A DNA stretch of 64,000 nucleotides from Scandinavium sp036495715 (GTDB lineage Bacteria > Pseudomonadota > Gammaproteobacteria > Enterobacterales > Enterobacteriaceae): NCBI GenBank assembly GCA_036495715.1, contig DASXML010000011.1, positions 18,734-82,733 of the forward strand, given 5' to 3'. A model generated the notes under the pieces. That model had not been told where the DNA came from. It was given only the letters and a program-made list of their open reading frames with translations, and made no database searches. Position numbers and translations under genes: made by a program. Below are positions 16,039-24,926 of this stretch, in pieces. Numbering within the stretch: position 1 is the first letter of the stretch; the number at the start of each line of letters is the position of its first letter.

Positions 16039-17724
16039 ATGAAAACGCTGCTGATTATCGATTCCGGGCTCGGACAGGCTCGCGCTTACATGGCGAAAAC
16101 CCTGCTGGGCGCGGCGGCTCAAAAAGCCCATTTAGAGATTATCGACAACCCGAACGACGCCGAACTGGCGATTGTTCTCGGCTCTGCACTGCCCGCTGAC
16201 AGCGCGCTGAACGGCAAACAGGTTTACCTGGGCGATGTGAATCGCGCCGTGGCACACCCGGAGCTGTTCCTGGGCGAAGCCAAAGGGCATGCAACACCGT
16301 ATGTCACCCCTGCGGCGATTGCGCCGGTCGCCAAAACCGGAGCCAAACGCATCGTGGCGGTCACCGCGTGTCCGACCGGCGTAGCGCATACCTTTATGGC
16401 GGCGGAAGCGATTGAAACCGAAGCCAAAAAACGCGGCTGGTGGGTGAAAGTTGAAACCCGTGGTTCCGTCGGTGCAGGCAACGCGATTACGCCAGAAGAA
16501 GTGGCCGAAGCGGATCTGGTTATCGTCGCGGCAGATATCGAAGTGGATCTGGCGAAATTCGCCGGTAAGCCAATGTATCGCACATCGACCGGTCTGGCGC
16601 TGAAGAAAACCGCGCAGGAACTGGATAAAGCGGTTGTTGAAGCAGCGCCTTACCAGCCAACAGGCAACGCTCAGGCGGCGCAGGAAGGCAAGAAAAAAGG
16701 CGGCGGGGCATACAGCCACCTGCTGACCGGCGTGTCTTACATGCTGCCGATGGTGGTGGCGGGCGGTCTGTGTATCGCGTTGTCCTTCGCGTTCGGTATC
16801 ACCGCATTTAAGGAAGAAGGCACGCTTGCTGCGGCGCTGATGCAAATCGGCGGCGGTTCAGCCTTCGCGCTGATGGTGCCTGTTCTGGCCGGTTACATTG
16901 CCTTCTCAATCGCAGATCGTCCAGGCCTGACGCCAGGTCTTATTGGCGGTATGCTGGCGGTGAGCACCGGGTCTGGCTTTATTGGCGGGATCATCGCCGG
17001 TTTCCTCGCCGGTTACGTTGCGAAGATGATCAGCACTAAGCTGAAATTGCCGCCAAGCATGGAAGCGCTGAAACCGATCCTGATTATTCCACTGCTTTCC
17101 AGTCTGGTTGTCGGTCTGGGCATGATTTACCTGATTGGTAAACCGGTTGCGGGCATTCTGGAAGGGCTGACCCACTGGCTGCAAACCATGGGGACGGCGA
17201 ATGCGGTTCTGCTCGGTGCAATTCTTGGCGGAATGATGTGTACCGACATGGGTGGCCCGGTGAACAAAGCGGCGTATGCCTTTGGCGTCGGTCTGTTGAG
17301 TACCCAAACGTACGCACCGATGGCGGCGATTATGGCGGCAGGTATGGTGCCACCGTTGGCACTCGGTCTGGCGACAATTGTGGCGCGTCGTAAATTCGAC
17401 AAAGCGCAGCAGGAAGGCGGCAAAGCGGCGCTGGTCCTCGGTTTGTGCTTTATCACCGAAGGGGCGATTCCGTTTGCAGCGCGTGACCCAATGCGTGTTT
17501 TGCCTTGTTGTATCGTCGGTGGCGCAATCACCGGGGCTATCTCGATGGCGATTGGCGCAAAACTGATGGCACCGCACGGCGGTCTGTTTGTGCTGCTGAT
17601 CCCTGGCGCAATCACGCCGGTTCTCGGTTATCTGCTGGCGATTATCGCTGGTACGCTGGTGGCAGGTCTTTCTTACGCGGTGCTCAAGCGCCCGGAAGCT
17701 GAGGTTGTGGCTAAAGCGGCGTAA
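16039..17724 (+). CDS. fruA: Fructose-specific PTS permease FruA (EIIB'BC)
   Basis: Inner-membrane component that imports fructose and releases it as fructose-1-phosphate. Order: EIIB' domain (1-100), EIIB domain with phosphorylated Cys111 in VTACPTGVAHTF, linker with a run of Lys and Gly, and the membrane EIIC domain from about 230 with 8-10 helices. I chose the ATG at 16039 behind CAGGAGAGG; it gives 561 residues (E. coli 563). An upstream in-frame TTG at 15997 lies inside fruK and adds unrelated residues. Confidence 0.97.
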   Translation: MKTLLIIDSGLGQARAYMAKTLLGAAAQKAHLEIIDNPNDAELAIVLGSALPADSALNGKQVYLGDVNRAVAHPELFLGEAKGHATPYVTPAAIAPVAKTGAKRIVAVTACPTGVAHTFMAAEAIETEAKKRGWWVKVETRGSVGAGNAITPEEVAEADLVIVAADIEVDLAKFAGKPMYRTSTGLALKKTAQELDKAVVEAAPYQPTGNAQAAQEGKKKGGGAYSHLLTGVSYMLPMVVAGGLCIALSFAFGITAFKEEGTLAAALMQIGGGSAFALMVPVLAGYIAFSIADRPGLTPGLIGGMLAVSTGSGFIGGIIAGFLAGYVAKMISTKLKLPPSMEALKPILIIPLLSSLVVGLGMIYLIGKPVAGILEGLTHWLQTMGTANAVLLGAILGGMMCTDMGGPVNKAAYAFGVGLLSTQTYAPMAAIMAAGMVPPLALGLATIVARRKFDKAQQEGGKAALVLGLCFITEGAIPFAARDPMRVLPCCIVGGAITGAISMAIGAKLMAPHGGLFVLLIPGAITPVLGYLLAIIAGTLVAGLSYAVLKRPEAEVVAKAA

Positions 17725-17738
17725 ACGACGCTGACGTG

Positions 17739-17765
17739 AAAAGGGCCGACATTGTCGGCCCTTTT
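17739..17765. terminator. Terminator copy 1 after fruA
   Basis: AAAAGGGCCGACA pairs with TGTCGGCCCTTTT, 14 bases after the fruA stop codon, with A and T runs on the flanks. The core is repeated identically at 17906-17932. Confidence 0.9.
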
Positions 17766-17774
17766 AGTTTGCAG

Positions 17775-17810
17775 ACAAAGAAGGATAAAACGTGGTTTTT
17801 CCTTCTTTGT
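17775..17810. repeat. Long hairpin between fruA and nfo
   Basis: The left arm (17775-17791) starts ACAAAGAAGGA and ends AAAAC; the right arm (17795-17810) starts GTTTT and ends TCCTTCTTTGT. They pair over 16 bases with one bulged T and a GTG loop. No U tract follows on either strand, so it is not a standard terminator. Confidence 0.7.
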
Positions 17811-17821
17811 GGTTATCAGCC

Positions 17822-17843
17822 GAAAATCAATAAATTGATTTTC
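17822..17843. repeat. AT-rich inverted repeat between fruA and nfo
   Basis: GAAAATCAAT (17822-17831) and ATTGATTTTC (17834-17843) are perfect inverse complements separated by AA. It could be a hairpin or a protein-binding dyad. Confidence 0.6.
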
Positions 17844-17866
17844 CTGGTTTTTATTTTGGTGTCATA

Positions 17867-17897
17867 TGATAAACCTGCATTTGGATTAGGTTTGTCA
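17867..17897. repeat. Third inverted repeat between fruA and nfo
   Basis: TGATAAACCT (17867-17876) pairs with AGGTTTGTCA (17888-17897) over 10 positions including one G-U wobble, with an 11-base loop. Confidence 0.5.
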
Positions 17898-17905
17898 TCG
17901 ACTTC

Positions 17906-17932
17906 AAAGGGCCGACATTGTCGGCCCTTTTT
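17906..17932. terminator. Terminator copy 2 after nfo
   Basis: AAAGGGCCGACA and TGTCGGCCCTTTTT form the same hairpin as at 17739-17765. It sits directly beyond the nfo stop codon and can end nfo on the minus strand and any read-through from fruA. Confidence 0.9.
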
Positions 17933-17936
17933 GCAT

Positions 17937-18794
17937 TTATGCGGCCACTTCGGCCGTCTGCTGCGCTTTCAACCACGCAATTTCTTCTGCCCAGATATCC
18001 GGATTCACGGTTTCCAGCACTAACGGAATACCGTCGAAACGGCTGTCCTGCATGATCCAGCGAAACGCGTCGTGGCCGATATTGCCTTCGCCGAGGCTGT
18101 GATGACGGTCAACGCGGCTGCCGAACGTGCTTTTCGCGTCATTCAGGTGCATACCGCGCAGATATTTGAAGCCCACGATGCGTTCGAATTCAGCGAAGGT
18201 TTTTTCGCACTCTTCGGCGCTGCGTAGATCGTAGCCCGCCGCAAACGCATGGCAGGTATCAATACACACACCAACGCGAGATTTGTCTTCCACGCCGTCA
18301 ATGATTGCCGCCAGATGTTCAAACTCAAATCCCAGGTTGCTGCCCTGACCGGCGGTGTTTTCAATCACTGCGGTAACGCCTTCGGTTTGCGCCAGCGCGA
18401 TATTGATGGATTCCGCGATCCGTGCCAGACAGTCGTCGATCGGGATTTGCATCAGATGGCTACCAGGATGGAAGTTCAGCAGCGTCAGTCCTAACTGTTG
18501 GCAGCGGCTGAGTTCATCGACAAAGGCTTCGCGAGATTTTTCCAGCGCGTCGGCAACCGGGTGTCCGAGGTTAATCAGATAGCTGTCGTGCGGCAGGATT
18601 TGCGCGGGTGTGAAATGGTATTTTTCGCAGGCGGCTTTGAAATCGTCAATAACGTCGCTGGTCAGCGGGGCCGCGCGCCACTGGCGCTGGTTCTTGGTGA
18701 ACAGGGCAAATGCGGTGGCTTCGAGTTCCGCTGCGCGAAGGGCGGCATTGGCGACACCGCCGGAAGCGCTTACGTGTGCTCCGATGTATTTCAT
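17937..18794 (-). CDS. nfo: Endonuclease IV (AP endonuclease) Nfo
   Basis: Cuts DNA 5' of abasic sites and removes 3' blocking groups in base excision repair; in E. coli it belongs to the SoxRS regulon. TIM-barrel with three zinc ions; 285 residues as in E. coli. Conserved segments include KYIGAHVSASGG at the N-terminus, NFHPGSH, ENTAGQGSNLG, VCIDTCHAFAAGYD, HLNDAKSTFGSRVDRHHSLGEGNIG, which carry the metal ligands. Its ribosome binding site (CAGGAG) lies inside the 3' arm of a strong hairpin followed by six T residues (see separate entry), an unusual arrangement. Confidence 0.97.
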   Translation of the reverse strand: MKYIGAHVSASGGVANAALRAAELEATAFALFTKNQRQWRAAPLTSDVIDDFKAACEKYHFTPAQILPHDSYLINLGHPVADALEKSREAFVDELSRCQQLGLTLLNFHPGSHLMQIPIDDCLARIAESINIALAQTEGVTAVIENTAGQGSNLGFEFEHLAAIIDGVEDKSRVGVCIDTCHAFAAGYDLRSAEECEKTFAEFERIVGFKYLRGMHLNDAKSTFGSRVDRHHSLGEGNIGHDAFRWIMQDSRFDGIPLVLETVNPDIWAEEIAWLKAQQTAEVAA

Positions 18795-18799
18795 AAAAA

Positions 18800-18863
18800 A
18801 CTCCTGTTAAACCCGCCAGGGGGAAGTGCAGTGCAAGTGCTAATGATAGCGGGTTAACAGGAG
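18800..18863 (-). promoter_or_regulatory. Terminator-like hairpin overlapping the nfo ribosome binding site
   Basis: On the minus strand CTCCTGTTAACCCGC (18863-18849) pairs with GCGGGTTTAACAGGAG (18816-18801) with one bulge, and the 3' arm runs into TTTTTT and then the nfo ATG. The structure is therefore a plausible terminator for yeiH and at the same time hides the nfo ribosome binding site (CAGGAG). The loop contains repeated GCAC cores like those of SoxS/MarA sites (AGCACTTGCACTGCAC), which is only suggestive. Confidence 0.7.
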
Positions 18864-18877
18864 AGTGATACAGCGCT

Positions 18878-19927
18878 TTATGCCATCAGGGCATGAACGG
18901 CGACGTTAATCATGCCACCGCCGACGATAAGCCAGACGAACAGTACCAGCGCCATCAGCAGCGGTTTCGCACCCGCTTTTTTCAGTGCGCTAACATGAGT
19001 GGTTAAGCCCAACGCCGCCATTGCCATTGCCAGCAGCACGGTATCCAGCGTCACCAGCATGTCCACAACCGCTTTTGGCAGCAGGTGGAACGAGTTGAAA
19101 ATAGCCACCACGATGAACAAAATCGCGAACCACGGAATGGTGATGTTGCTTTTCTCACCGTTACCCGCAGGCGCCAGCTGTTTCACGCGCGCCGCCAGAA
19201 TCAGCAGGAACGGAGCCAGCATCATCACGCGCAGCATTTTGGCAATCACCGCCGCGTTTTCAGCTTCCGGCGTAATGGCATGACCGGCAGCGACGACCTG
19301 TGCCACTTCATGCATCGTTGAGCCGATATAGATCCCGTAAGTTTCCGGGCTGAACCAGTGTGCCAGTACCGGATACATCGCTGGGTAGAGAAAAATAGCG
19401 ATGGTGCCGAAGATAACGACGGTGGCAACCGCCACGGTCACTTTGCTGGATTCCGCTTTCAATACCGGTTCTGTCGCCAAAACGGCTGCGGCGCCGCAGA
19501 TGCTGCTGCCCGCACCAATCAGCCAACTGGTGTGTTTATCGAGACCAAACACTTTTTGTCCGAGGAACGAGGCCAATAAAAAGGTGCTGGAAAGCGTCAA
19601 TACGTCGATGGCAATGCCGCTAAGGCCGACGTCAGCGATTTGCGAAAACGTCAGGCGGAAGCCATACAAAATTATCCCCAGGCGCAGTAAATGCTGTTTG
19701 GCGAAAATCACACCGCCGTCACAGCGCGGCCAGATTTTTGGGTAAATCGTGTTGCCGACGACCATGCCGAGCAAAATCGCCATCGTCAATGCGCTAAAAC
19801 CCGCACCCGCAATAGCCGGAATACTGCCGGTCCACAGGGCAACGCCGGTAATCAACGCACTGAGCGCAAGGCCCGGGACGAAATGTCCCAGTGAATGACG
19901 GTGTTTGTTAAGCGTGAGTGCTGTCAT
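18878..19927 (-). CDS. yeiH: Inner-membrane protein YeiH (UPF0324/PSE family)
   Basis: Putative membrane permease of unknown substrate; 349 residues as in E. coli. About ten hydrophobic segments are seen, with conserved SWLIGAGSSICGAAAV near the middle and TMHEVAQVVAAGHA. Divergent from the LysR gene yeiE, which is its likely regulator from position. Upstream of nfo on the same strand with a terminator-like hairpin between them. Confidence 0.93.
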   Translation of the reverse strand: MTALTLNKHRHSLGHFVPGLALSALITGVALWTGSIPAIAGAGFSALTMAILLGMVVGNTIYPKIWPRCDGGVIFAKQHLLRLGIILYGFRLTFSQIADVGLSGIAIDVLTLSSTFLLASFLGQKVFGLDKHTSWLIGAGSSICGAAAVLATEPVLKAESSKVTVAVATVVIFGTIAIFLYPAMYPVLAHWFSPETYGIYIGSTMHEVAQVVAAGHAITPEAENAAVIAKMLRVMMLAPFLLILAARVKQLAPAGNGEKSNITIPWFAILFIVVAIFNSFHLLPKAVVDMLVTLDTVLLAMAMAALGLTTHVSALKKAGAKPLLMALVLFVWLIVGGGMINVAVHALMA

Positions 19928-19983
19928 AACCTTCTCCTTTATCTGGGTAAAAGGTTACGCCTCGCTGGTTAAAAGATAAAATT

Positions 19984-20001
19984 GATTATATATTTATAAT
20001 C
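19984..20001. promoter_or_regulatory. Candidate YeiE operator
   Basis: GATTATA and TATAATC are perfect inverse complements around TATT. The dyad is midway between divergent yeiH and yeiE, where a LysR-type protein normally binds, and contains a T-N11-A core. Confidence 0.5.
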
Positions 20002-20088
20002 TATCTGAATAAGTGGTATATCCGTCATACTTCAAGCCACCAGTGCGTCGGTTCGACTCGAATTATTTAAGGTATAAAAGAGGATCTT

Positions 20089-20955
20089 ATGCATATCACT
20101 TTACGCCAGCTCGAAGTGTTTGCCGAAGTGCTGAAAAGCGGCTCGACGACGCAAGCTTCACAAATGCTGTCCCTGTCGCAGTCGGCGGTCAGCGCGGCAT
20201 TAACCGATCTGGAAGGCCAGCTCGGTGTTCAGCTCTTCGACCGGGTCGGTAAGCGGCTGGTGGTGAACGAGCATGGCCGTCTGCTGTATCCGCGTGCACT
20301 GGCGACGCTTGAACAGGCGACCGAAATTGAGCAACTGTTTCGTGAAGACAACGGTGCTATCCGCGTGTTTGCCAGTAGCACCATCGGTAATTATATTTTG
20401 CCGGAAGTGATTGCCCGCTATCGCCGGGATTTCCCATCGCTGCCGTTGGAGCTGAGCGTCGGCAACAGCCAGGACGTGATTAACGCTGTCACGGATTTTC
20501 GCGTGGATATTGGCCTTATCGAAGGGCCGTGCCATGCCGCGGAGATAGTTGCTGAGCCGTGGCTGGAAGATGAGTTAGTGGTGTTTGCCGCGCCGGGCTC
20601 CTCGTTGTTGACTGGGGACGTTACGCTGGCAAGACTTGCCGAAGCGCCGTGGATCCTGCGTGAGCACGGCTCGGGTACGCGCGAGTTGGTTGATTATCTG
20701 CTGCTTTCGCATTTGCCGGAGTTTCATCTCGGCATGGAGCTTGGTAATTCCGAAGCCATTAAACATGCGGTGCGACACGGCTTGGGCATTAGCTGCCTTT
20801 CGCGTCGGGTAATTGCCGAGCAGCTCGACAGCGGATCGCTGGTAGAAGTGCCGGTTCCACTCCCGCGTCTGACACGCATGCTCTGGCGTATTCATCACCG
20901 ACAAAAACACCTCTCTAATGCCCTCAAACGGTTCCTGCGTTATTGCGATAATTAA
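20089..20955 (+). CDS. yeiE: LysR-type transcriptional regulator YeiE
   Basis: DNA-binding regulator; the orthologue has been linked to iron and sulfite responses in enterobacteria. N-terminal winged HTH at about 1-60 (MHITLRQLEVFAEVLKSGSTTQASQMLSLSQSAVSAALTDLE region), effector-binding domain from about 90. 288 residues; E. coli YeiE is 293. The ATG follows AGAGGATCTT. Next to lysP on the same strand. Confidence 0.94.
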   Translation: MHITLRQLEVFAEVLKSGSTTQASQMLSLSQSAVSAALTDLEGQLGVQLFDRVGKRLVVNEHGRLLYPRALATLEQATEIEQLFREDNGAIRVFASSTIGNYILPEVIARYRRDFPSLPLELSVGNSQDVINAVTDFRVDIGLIEGPCHAAEIVAEPWLEDELVVFAAPGSSLLTGDVTLARLAEAPWILREHGSGTRELVDYLLLSHLPEFHLGMELGNSEAIKHAVRHGLGISCLSRRVIAEQLDSGSLVEVPVPLPRLTRMLWRIHHRQKHLSNALKRFLRYCDN

Positions 20956-21089
20956 ACGACCCTATTAGGGCTTTGCTTATAATCCGCGTTCCATCATGAA
21001 GCTATCTTATAAGTGCGCATTTGTGCCGGAAGGAACGGCAATCGTCTGCTAAAATTGCGCCTCATTTTTTGGAAGGACAGCATTTTCCC

Positions 21090-22559
21090 ATGGTTTGTGA
21101 AACTAAAACCACAGAAGCGCCCGCGCTACGTCGCGAACTCAAGGCGCGTCACCTGACGATGATCGCTATTGGCGGCTCCATCGGTACAGGGTTGTTTGTT
21201 GCCTCAGGGGCAACCATTTCGCAGGCGGGCCCAGGCGGCGCACTGCTTTCGTATATGCTTATCGGTCTGATGGTGTATTTCCTGATGACCAGCCTCGGCG
21301 AACTGGCGGCATTTATGCCAGTGTCAGGCTCTTTTGCGACCTACGGTCAGAACTATGTAGAAGAAGGTTTCGGCTTCGCGCTGGGCTGGAACTACTGGTA
21401 CAACTGGGCGGTCACCATCGCCGTTGACCTCGTCGCAGCCCAACTGGTGATGAACTACTGGTTCCCGGACGCGCCAGGCTGGATTTGGAGCGCACTGTTC
21501 CTTTGCATCATGTTCCTGTTGAACTGGATTTCCGTGAAAGGCTTCGGCGAAGCGGAATACTGGTTCTCGCTGATCAAAGTGACCACCGTTATCATCTTTA
21601 TCATTGTTGGCGTGATGATGATTTTCGGCATCTTCAAAGGCGCACAGCCCGTCGGCTGGAGTAACTGGACGACCGGCGATGCGCCGTTTGCCGGTGGCTT
21701 TGCGGCGATGATTGGGGTGGCGATGATCGTCGGCTTCTCCTTCCAGGGCACCGAACTTATCGGTATCGCGGCGGGTGAGTCTGAAGATCCAGAGAAGAAC
21801 ATTCCGCGTGCGGTGCGTCAGGTGTTCTGGCGTATCCTGCTGTTCTATGTGTTCGCGATTCTGATTATCAGCCTGATCATTCCTTATACCGATCCGAGCC
21901 TGCTGCGTAACGATGTTAAAGACATTTCCGTCAGCCCGTTCACGTTGGTGTTCGAGCACGCTGGCCTGCTTTCTGCGGCAGCGGTGATGAACGCCGTTAT
22001 CCTGACTGCGGTGCTGTCTGCGGGTAACTCCGGCATGTATGCATCCACGCGTATGCTCTACACCCTGGCCTGTGACGGTAAAGCGCCGCGTATTTTTGCG
22101 AAACTGTCCAAAGGCGGCGTACCGCGTAATGCGCTGTATGCCACGACGGTCGTTGCGGCGCTGTGCTTCCTGACGTCAATGTTTGGCAACCAGACCGTGT
22201 ACCTGTGGCTGTTGAACACTTCGGGAATGACTGGCTTTATCGCCTGGCTTGGGATTGCTATCAGCCACTACCGTTTCCGTCGCGGTTATGTGAAGCAGGG
22301 GCTTGATCTGAACAATCTGCCGTACCGTTCGGGCTTCTTCCCGGTTGGGCCGATCTTTGCGTTCATTCTGTGTCTGGCTATCACGCTCGGCCAGAACTAC
22401 GAGGCCTTCCTGAAAGACACCATTGACTGGGGCGGCGTCGCGGCAACCTATATCGGTATCCCGCTGTTCCTGATTATCTGGTTCGGCTATAAGCTTTCGA
22501 AAGGCACGCGTTTCGTGCGTTACAGCGAAATGCATTTCCCGGAACGTTTCAAGCAGTAA
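21090..22559 (+). CDS. lysP: Lysine-specific permease LysP
   Basis: Proton-coupled L-lysine importer of the APC family that also senses lysine for CadC in E. coli. 489 residues as in E. coli, with 12 membrane segments; helix 1 holds the substrate loop GGSIGTGLF at about residues 28-36. The ATG at 21090 gives MVCETKTTEAPALRRELKARH, the family N-terminus; an in-frame ATG at 21021 would add 23 residues without support. GGAAGGA lies 13 bases upstream, slightly far. Confidence 0.96.
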   Translation: MVCETKTTEAPALRRELKARHLTMIAIGGSIGTGLFVASGATISQAGPGGALLSYMLIGLMVYFLMTSLGELAAFMPVSGSFATYGQNYVEEGFGFALGWNYWYNWAVTIAVDLVAAQLVMNYWFPDAPGWIWSALFLCIMFLLNWISVKGFGEAEYWFSLIKVTTVIIFIIVGVMMIFGIFKGAQPVGWSNWTTGDAPFAGGFAAMIGVAMIVGFSFQGTELIGIAAGESEDPEKNIPRAVRQVFWRILLFYVFAILIISLIIPYTDPSLLRNDVKDISVSPFTLVFEHAGLLSAAAVMNAVILTAVLSAGNSGMYASTRMLYTLACDGKAPRIFAKLSKGGVPRNALYATTVVAALCFLTSMFGNQTVYLWLLNTSGMTGFIAWLGIAISHYRFRRGYVKQGLDLNNLPYRSGFFPVGPIFAFILCLAITLGQNYEAFLKDTIDWGGVAATYIGIPLFLIIWFGYKLSKGTRFVRYSEMHFPERFKQ

Positions 22560-22579
22560 TTGCGTCTGAATGACGTTGA

Positions 22580-22607
22580 AAGCCCTTCACCTGTGAAGGG
22601 CTTTTTT
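22580..22607 (+). terminator. Terminator after lysP
   Basis: AGCCCTTCAC pairs with GTGAAGGGCT around CT, followed by six T residues, 21 bases beyond the stop codon. Confidence 0.93.
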
Positions 22608-22652
22608 ATGCCTGTAATATAGGCCGCTGACATAATTGCTCACAATTGAATT

Positions 22653-22671
22653 GATAATTGTTATCATTCTC
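22653..22671. promoter_or_regulatory. Fur box upstream of cirA
   Basis: GATAATTGTTATCATTCTC agrees with 14 of 19 positions of the Fur consensus and lies in the cirA promoter region, fitting iron repression of a siderophore receptor. Confidence 0.75.
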
Positions 22672-22842
22672 TTTATCATCATCACACTTTCAGGATGAAG
22701 CCACTCCCCCATCTTGTCCGAGGACGCCAGCGGACCAGGGTGACCAGCCACATCTCTAAAAAACACATTACCTTTACGCACGTCGCAACAGGCGGGCGAG
22801 ATTCAGCTTTTGGTTGTTGTTTTTATCTCATGGAGAAATGGA

Positions 22843-24807
22843 ATGTTCAGGTTAAATCCTCTTGTTCGGGGCGGGCTGTGCGCATCCGCATTCACGCTGG
22901 CACTGCCGGTAATAGCCGCAAACGACGGTGAAACAATGGTTGTTACCGCCGCGGCGACGGAACAAAGCGTTAAAGATGCTCCCGCCAGTATCAGCGTGAT
23001 TACCCAGCAGGATCTTCAGCGCCGTCCGGTGCAGAATCTGAAAGATGTTTTGCAGGATGTACCGGGCGTGCAGCTCACCAACGAAGGGGATAACCGAAAA
23101 GGCGTCAGCCTGCGTGGCCTCGACAGCAGCTATACGCTGATTCTGGTCGATGGCAAGCGCGTCAACTCCCGCAATGCCGTGTTCCGTCATAACGATTTTG
23201 ACCTTAACTGGATCCCGGTTGATGCCATTGAACGCATCGAAGTGGTGCGCGGGCCGATGTCTTCGCTGTACGGCTCCGATGCGCTGGGTGGGGTGGTCAA
23301 CATCATCACCAAAAAAATCGGCCAGAAGTGGCACGGCTCACTGACGGCTGATACCACGATTCAGGAACATCGCGATCGCGGTGACACTTACAACGGACAG
23401 TTCTTCACCAGCGGCCCATTGATTGACGGCGTGCTGGGCATGAAAGCCTACGGTAATCTGTCTAAACGCGAAAAAGACGAACAGCAAAAATCGTCTACAG
23501 CCAGTACGGGTGAATCACCGCGTATCGAAGGCTACACCAGCCGCGATGGCAACGTAGAGTTCGCCTGGACGCCGAATGACAATCACGATTTCACTGCCGG
23601 TTACGGTTTTGACCGTCAGGACCGCGAATCTGACTCGCTCGATAAAAACCGCCTTGAGCGCCAGAACTATTCCCTCAGCCACAACGGACGATGGGATGTG
23701 GGCAACAGCGAGCTGAAGTTCTACGGCGAAAAAGTAGATAACAAAAACCCTGAGCAGGCGGGCGTGATCACGTCCGAAAGCAACTCTATTGATGGCAAAT
23801 ATGTGCTGCCGCTGGATGCGATTAACCAACTGCTGACGGTGGGCGGGGAATGGCGTCACGATAAGCTGAAAGATCCGGTGAATTTGCAGGGCAGCGGCAA
23901 TACCTCGGCCAGCCAGTACGCGCTGTTTGTCGAAGACGAATGGCGTATTTTCGAGCCGCTGGCGCTGACCACCGGCGTGCGTATGGATGATCACGAGACG
24001 TACGGCGATCACTGGAGCCCGCGTGCCTATCTGGTATACACCGCCACCGATACCATTACCGTAAAAGGCGGCTGGGCGAACGCTTTTAAAGCGCCGTCAT
24101 TGCTGCAACTCAGTCCGGACTGGACTACCGGTTCCTGCCGTGGGGCGTGTGAAATTGTCGGTAGCCCAGACCTGAAACCAGAAACCAGTGAAAGCTATGA
24201 GCTTGGCATTTATTACGCCGGGGAAGAGGGCTGGCTGGAAGGTGTACAGGGCAGCATTACCACTTTCCAGAATGACGTGGATGACCGGATTAGCATCAGC
24301 CGTACCTCTAACGTCAATCAGGCGCAGGACTACCCGAACTACGTCGGGCTAAATGCCGACGGCGAGCCGATTTTCCGCTATTACAACGTCAATAAAGCGC
24401 GTATTCGCGGCGTCGAAACGGAGCTGAAATTCCCGCTGGCGGAAGACTGGAAAGTGACGCTGAATTACACCTATAACGACGGGCGTGACCTCAGCAACGG
24501 CGGCAATAAACCGCTGTCCGAACTGCCGTACCACACGGCAAATGGTGTGGTCGACTGGCAGGCAACGCAGGACTGGTCGTTCTACGTGCAGGCAAACTAT
24601 AGCGGTGAGAAACGCGCGTTGACCACGGCAGCAACCACGCCGGGCGGCTATGTTATCTGGAATACCGGCGGCGCATGGCAGACCACCAAAAACGTGAAGC
24701 TACGTGCCGGGGTGATGAACCTGACCGATAAAGATCTCAGCCGTGACGATTACAGTTATAACGAAGATGGACGGCGCTACTTTGTGGCGGTGGATTATCG
24801 CTTCTGA
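22843..24807 (+). CDS. cirA: TonB-dependent catecholate siderophore receptor CirA
   Basis: Outer-membrane receptor for linear enterobactin breakdown products, colicin I and catechol-type cephalosporins. Signal peptide of about 25 residues ending PVIAA; TonB box ETMVVTA just after; plug domain to about residue 160 with GLDSSYTLILVDGKR and RGPMSSLYGSDALGGVVNI; 22-strand barrel ending in VAVDYRF with terminal Phe. The Cys pair in GSCRGACEIVGSPDLKPE matches E. coli. I chose the ATG at 22843 behind TGGAGAAA, giving 654 residues (E. coli 663; loops slightly shorter). An upstream GTG at 22810 is not supported. Confidence 0.95.
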   Translation: MFRLNPLVRGGLCASAFTLALPVIAANDGETMVVTAAATEQSVKDAPASISVITQQDLQRRPVQNLKDVLQDVPGVQLTNEGDNRKGVSLRGLDSSYTLILVDGKRVNSRNAVFRHNDFDLNWIPVDAIERIEVVRGPMSSLYGSDALGGVVNIITKKIGQKWHGSLTADTTIQEHRDRGDTYNGQFFTSGPLIDGVLGMKAYGNLSKREKDEQQKSSTASTGESPRIEGYTSRDGNVEFAWTPNDNHDFTAGYGFDRQDRESDSLDKNRLERQNYSLSHNGRWDVGNSELKFYGEKVDNKNPEQAGVITSESNSIDGKYVLPLDAINQLLTVGGEWRHDKLKDPVNLQGSGNTSASQYALFVEDEWRIFEPLALTTGVRMDDHETYGDHWSPRAYLVYTATDTITVKGGWANAFKAPSLLQLSPDWTTGSCRGACEIVGSPDLKPETSESYELGIYYAGEEGWLEGVQGSITTFQNDVDDRISISRTSNVNQAQDYPNYVGLNADGEPIFRYYNVNKARIRGVETELKFPLAEDWKVTLNYTYNDGRDLSNGGNKPLSELPYHTANGVVDWQATQDWSFYVQANYSGEKRALTTAATTPGGYVIWNTGGAWQTTKNVKLRAGVMNLTDKDLSRDDYSYNEDGRRYFVAVDYRF

Positions 24808-24821
24808 TGCGTTGAGGGATT

Positions 24822-24917
24822 TTCCGGTGGCGGCTTCGCCTGACCGGGACTACAACGGCTGTGGTTATGGGTTTGGCATGCCCTGGTAGCCCCGGCAAGC
24901 AACGTGCCGCCGGGGAA
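24822..24917. repeat. BIME (two REP units, opposed) between cirA and yeiG
   Basis: TTCCGGTGGCGGCTTCGCCT (from 24822) with its CCGGGACTACA tail, and an opposed copy GTAGCCCCGGCAAGCAACGTGCCGCCGGGG (24886-24915 region). Located between convergent genes as REPs usually are. Confidence 0.8.
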
Positions 24918-24926
24918 ACTCGACAC

